Origin: Imbricaverruca yamaguchii
Lineage: Eukaryota; Arthropoda; Thecostraca; Neoverrucidae
NCBI GenBank assembly: GCA_034440575.1
Contig: JAOTOL010001645.1
Location: 1,571,501-1,635,500 of the forward strand
Length of the DNA: 64,000 nt
Direction of reading: 5' to 3'
Within the stretch, counting starts at the first letter, position 1. Each line of letters begins with the position of its first letter. The notes beneath the pieces are model-generated. The model was not told the DNA's origin. It made no database searches and saw only the letters and a program-made list of their open reading frames with translations. Both the position numbers and the translations under genes were made by a program. Below are positions 59,980 through 64,000 of the stretch, piece by piece.

Positions 59980-60481
59980 GTCAGTCTTCATTCCATATCC
60001 CTATCCACCGGAATATGTATGAGATTAGGGATTTGGGATCTTTGTGTAGTGAGAAGTTTTATCGCGTACTCGAGTGGGGTGAGGGAAGGTTAAATTGACC
60101 TCCCTGGGGTTTAGAAAAAGAAGAAACAGGACATTGTTGCGTAGCGACCCCAAAATGTGTGTGTCTATGAAAAATTGGTTAGCGGATCTGTCAGTGATAA
60201 TTTCATCTTGATCAACTTCGAGTATCATTTTTTAGAAGTTCAGTCTTTCGAAGTGCTTCCAAGAATCAACCCAAATTTCAGTTTCTCCACAGCATTTCGT
60301 TCGATGAGTGCTATTGCATGTTTCGGGCACCTTTACGTCACGTCATATGCATTGCAATACGCATGACAAAAATTGACATCAGTTGACCTGGAATGACCTC
60401 GAGTGATCTTTTTGTGTATTTAGTTTATTCGGGAGTTTTCTTTGGGGGGAGACGATATTCGAGTTCAGCATCCATGCTAAG

Positions 60482-60537
60482 CGGGCGCTGTATGACCGAA
60501 GCAGTCGATGCGCCCCTAAGCCCAAATAACCAACCAA
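60482..60537 (+). mobile_element. Tiny hairpin retroposon, intact copy
   Basis: GGGCGCTGTATGACCGAAGC, then CGATGCGCCCCTAAG and AAATAACCAACCAAC. No convincing target duplication. About 55 bp, the same 5' start as the flanked copies. Confidence 0.75.
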
Positions 60538-60592
60538 CTAGAGCACTAATAGCTTTGAAATCTTGGATCATGTCTTAATGTATGCAATTTGG

Positions 60593-60866
60593 ATTGACAT
60601 GTTGACTTGGCCTGATCCGTGATAGGTGTATCAAAATATCATGTTGCGGTGTGTAAGTGGACTCACAATGGACTGGACAATGCGCTTCAGGAGTGCTTAT
60701 TGTTATTTGGGTTTTAGGGCGCCTTGACAAAAATAAAACAACAACCAAAAAACAAACAATAAACACTCCTGAAGCGCATTATCCGGTTAATTGTGAGTTC
60801 GCTGACACACCGCAAATGCATTTTGATGCACCCGTCAACGATAAGGTTAAGTCAACATGTTAACCC
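60593..60866. mobile_element. Foldback / long-TIR MITE-like element
   Basis: The left arm (60593-60695) and right arm (60764-60866) are imperfect inverted repeats of about 100 bp. Shared blocks include ACATGTTGACTT, TGCGGTGTGT, ACTCACAAT and AATGCGCTTCAGGAGTG. The 68-bp loop holds a fragment like the tiny hairpin element (ATTTGGGTTTTAGGGCGC). No transposase is seen. Confidence 0.75.
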
Positions 60867-61489
60867 TATTTAACCGAATATAGGGAAATGTTTAAAATGA
60901 TCGTATCATAATCATGGGATATACAATTTTACGTAGAACATCGAGTGTGGACAAGCTGAAGCTGATATTGGTTCGAAAAAAATGCAACAAGTATGGTACT
61001 TATAACACAACACAATCTTTCGGAAGACTACTGTATTTTCTCGAAAATATTTGCAACTGTAGATATAAAAGGCGTGTAGCATACAACATGACTATCTGTG
61101 AACCCCTACAGATGTGCTCCCAGAGGGCAACCATTAATCAACTGGAGCACCCCTCGTGCATTTATTTGGCGGTTCATCGAAGGGTCCATATCTCGGGGAT
61201 GTGCGGCTTCTACGGCCTATGGCCGTCGTACATTCGTCGCTCGGGCGATTCTCTTGGTGTTTGACGTCATCGTTTGGCTCGTCAGTGTGCACTTGCATTT
61301 TTGTTTCGTATGTGTTACGCTGCGTTCTGTACGTTCAGAGTTATTTTGAAATGCATTTACGAATGTCACAATTTGTTAATGGCAATGCACTGATAATTAG
61401 TTATGAAGATCGCGGATATCTATTAACCTTAATTTCGGTTCCATTTTAGGTGTTTGTTTGTTCGAAAACACGGAACACATCGCGTTGCG

Positions 61490-61770
61490 CAACGACCACA
61501 TGCCGTTAGCGAGGCAGACGGCTATATAAATATTAATCGGCCCATGCAATGAGCGAAGGGTACGACAATATTAATATGCATCGGCCCAGGCCATAAGCGA
61601 GGGGTACCGCAATATTTATATGCATCGACCACATGCCATTAGCAAGTGGTGCAGCGATGTTAACATTCATCAGCCGCATGTCGTTAGCGAGGGGTATGAC
61701 AAAATTAACATGCATTGGCCGCATCCATTTAGCGGTGCTACGGTGATGCTAATAGGCATGGGCCTCATTT
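61490..61770 (+). repeat. Tandem repeat, about 55-60-bp unit
   Basis: About five diverged copies with GGCC(A/G)CATGCC(A/G)TTAGCGA, GGGGTA(C/T)GACAA and TTAA(C/T)ATGCATCGG-like blocks. Confidence 0.82.
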
Positions 61771-61889
61771 CGCCGAAAGCCTGTGTCTGCTTGTTTGTTT
61801 ATTGGGTGGTTCACGACGCACTTTCTGCACATGCACGGCTAATGGCGCCGCCCACAATGTTTCGCCGGTGGGAAGCGGGATTGGGATTA

Positions 61890-61985
61890 GTCCGAGCGGC
61901 GCTAGTGTCGAATCCAGGACCTTTGGTACCCAGGGCCCAACACCTTAACCACTCGGACACCCCCGGGCCCGGGGAGCCTGTGGAA
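61890..61985 (-). mobile_element. tRNA-like (Ser/Leu-type) sequence, probable SINE head or tRNA pseudogene
   Basis: The minus strand reads GGGGGTGTCCGAGTGGTTAA (A box), a long variable-arm-like GGTACCAAAGG region and GGATTCGACAC (B box). The stems do not close as a functional tRNA. Confidence 0.55.
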
Positions 61986-63277
61986 AATAGCAGCCTGATT
62001 GAAATAGCAGTCGCGCCCATAGGTAGGCACCAAGCGGGTTCTACCCACTCAGCGCGCATTACGAATGCAACGCCTACGTTGGCGAGCTTCATCGGACGGA
62101 ATTTCGTTCCCGCCCGGCGTTGGAGCGGCACGTATGGCGAATGCTTGTCTTGAAATAGAATCCTTGAACTCAGACTAAGCACACGGGTAGAATATAGGCG
62201 GAGCACATGACTGCTCAGTACTCTCATTAACCCATCTCCGTAGGGCCTTTCACGCCCCCACGTTTTTCCACGATATGGGGAAACAACGGTGTGCAATTGT
62301 TAGTACCTTTTCCTTTCTTTTTGCTTTAACGTGAACATTTCAACTTCAGGTCGTGCAACGCGTGAGGATCTAGCTCAGGTCAAAGAGGACCAATTCGAAA
62401 ACAATATTTAAGGATCAGTTACTCGAACACTCGAAGAGAAACTGAAATGAAATTTGCTACGTGAGTGCAATTGGACAGTGTACCCAAAACGTGCATTTCG
62501 GATTTTGTTTTGTTTAAGGCTAGGCCATTGAAATTAGTCGGCGGCAAGACGTTGACTATTGTAGGAAAAGTTTCCTATCGCCATTCTTGTAACATTATTT
62601 CTATCCTGGTATGCATGCAGAAGCATCAGGATAAGTTTCTCATCAAATTTGCTTGACTTCCGTGAAGTGGTCTGAGAGGTCAGATCACGGTTAAGTTCGC
62701 AATGTGGGCTAAACATGTTAAGACACTGCTGTTTTTATAGTTTATTTCGGGTCCGCATGCCCTAGATAGTGCTAAAGTTAGGTTGTACGACTCAAATTAG
62801 CCTAAGATACAGATAAAATGTTTTAAAATTATATTTTTGATTTTGAGAAAAATCTTCATTTTGTTTTAAAAATTGCCTAAAAGTAACTAGCAGTACCATT
62901 TCGGACCTTTTCGTCCAGTGTTTTCCAATGGCACCTCGTTGAAGTTCGTTCAACGCCTAGCGTGAAAGTTAGACTTTAGTCTTTAAGGACCCCCCCCCCG
63001 AATGGGATAGGATAAGCTGACCGGAAAGACGTGCTAAGGGTGTTGCGATACGACACTTCGTTTGTCAAGATTGCCCATGCTGTCCCGCCACTGATATAGC
63101 GCCGCTGAGAGACCAAGGTGCGATCGGCGACTCTGATAGTGTTGGCTTATTTGCGCCAAACGCTGTACCCACCGTAACCACTGGGTGCGTGTTGCGGGGG
63201 CCTCGCAACAGCTGCATACTGGTCAATGCAGTAACGTTTAGACCGCGACTCAGACGCATTGTGGAGACTGCCTATTT

Positions 63278-63331
63278 GTAAACCTGCTACCAGCGTCGCT
63301 GCGTACGCAGCGACGCTGGTAGCAGGTTTAC
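63278..63331. repeat. 54-bp perfect palindrome without spacer
   Basis: Bases 63278-63304 are the exact reverse complement of 63305-63331, centred on GCGTACGC. Flanks do not pair. Confidence 0.97.
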
Positions 63332-64000
63332 TGCAGCTGCATTTCGCTGCTTGGTTTGATCCGTCACCTCGCAATCTCAACATCAGGTAGTCAGATTATT
63401 TGACAAGAGAGGACGAGAACCATAGTGACACAATCTGCCCCTCGATGCATCACGCGACTTTCTGTAAAACGTATCCTAATGAACAGGGTTTGCCGTCTGG
63501 CGAAGCCGGTTTGTTTTGTGCGCTAAATAACTATACATCACGCTCTTTGAAGGTTTCAAGAGAGAAATGGGCACCAAGGAGCATAAATGGTATTGGCTGA
63601 ATTATTGTCTTCCTCTTTTAGGCGACAAACTTTGATTCCATGGTCCCGCACACCAAATTTTTGCCGGGGTAAAAGTTCAGCCCCCCCCGTTCGTCGTTGT
63701 GCTTCATGTTGTAAAACTCTTGAGGATTGTGACCCTCACGAACCCCTCGCCTCGTGAGTGAATTATTCGGGTGAATTTTGTGACTGGTGCGTTTAGCGCA
63801 GTATCTCCTTCGGCTTGTAGCTCTGCATTGCGAGCGTTATTTATGCAAGCATAGTTGAGTTGCACTCTGTATTAAGCTTTGCAAGCGGTATAAGTTTCAG
63901 ACATCTCGTTTGATGCATGCAACGTCGAACGGCTATCGGTCATGACCGGTGGACGTGACCAGCTTGTTGCCAGTGACCGCCGGGAAGGCTGCAGCTCTTA

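Larger units (their letters stand above)
59980..64000 (+). other. Intron 33 (partial): short elements, repeats, palindrome
   Basis: Holds a tiny hairpin element (60482-60537), a foldback element (60593-60866), a 55-60-bp tandem repeat (61490-61770), a tRNA-like sequence (61890-61985), C-runs (62991, 63690) and a 54-bp perfect palindrome (63278-63331). No further VPS13 exon can be supported. Confidence 0.65.

Noticed and set aside
61890..61985. Functional tRNA-Ser/Leu gene
   Set aside because: The B box is altered and the stems do not close; it fits a SINE head or pseudogene better.

Overview
This is a eukaryotic, almost certainly metazoan, genomic window. One large gene dominates: the 5' half of a Vps13 (VPS13A/C-type) bridge-like lipid transfer protein on the + strand. 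I could chain 33 exons from an ATG at 1196 to 59979. All splice phases agree, giving 4,929 coding nt and 1,643 codons. Residue order follows animal VPS13A/C from the chorein N-terminus to roughly the middle of the protein, so the gene continues past the right edge. Exons are short (85-324 nt), GC-rich and end in GT..AG. The organism cannot be named from sequence alone. The compact GC-rich exons, repeat-dense introns and CR1/L2-like LINEs fit a marine invertebrate, and a crustacean is only a guess.

Layout: 1-1195 is AT-rich upstream sequence. 1196-34305 holds exons 1-22, separated by introns full of minisatellites, microsatellites and short retroelements. Intron 22 (34306-47260, about 13 kb) holds two large minus-strand units. 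One is an intact, intronless ORF of about 1,000 codons (40952-43975 or slightly longer) for a predicted secreted, cysteine- and N-glycosylation-rich coiled-coil protein with a possible C-type-lectin-like end. The other is a decayed but nearly full-length LINE (about 35430-40690) with ORF1, a 2A-like motif, an endonuclease and a reverse transcriptase. 47261-59979 holds exons 23-33; a second, plus-strand CR1-like LINE (about 50010-52530) has landed inside a minisatellite in intron 26. 59980-64000 is the start of intron 33.

Three things stand out. (1) Many minisatellites span an exon-intron junction, so true acceptors or donors are copied into the intron as decoys (exons 6, 14, 17, 18, 24, 29). 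At exon 6 the unit is 78 bp, open and in frame, so it could add 26-residue blocks to the protein. (2) A very small dispersed element of about 54-62 bp (GGGCGC...GCGCCC hairpin plus an AATAACCAACC-type tail) occurs at least eight times. Four copies have clear 10-15 bp target-site duplications, and one of these is a 27-bp 5'-truncated copy. It looks like a minimal retroposon without Pol III boxes. A separate tRNA-derived SINE with a conserved hairpin has a similar tail. (3) The nested single-exon coiled-coil gene is not a family I recognise.

All calls come from reading the sequence and from remembered family knowledge; no searches were run.
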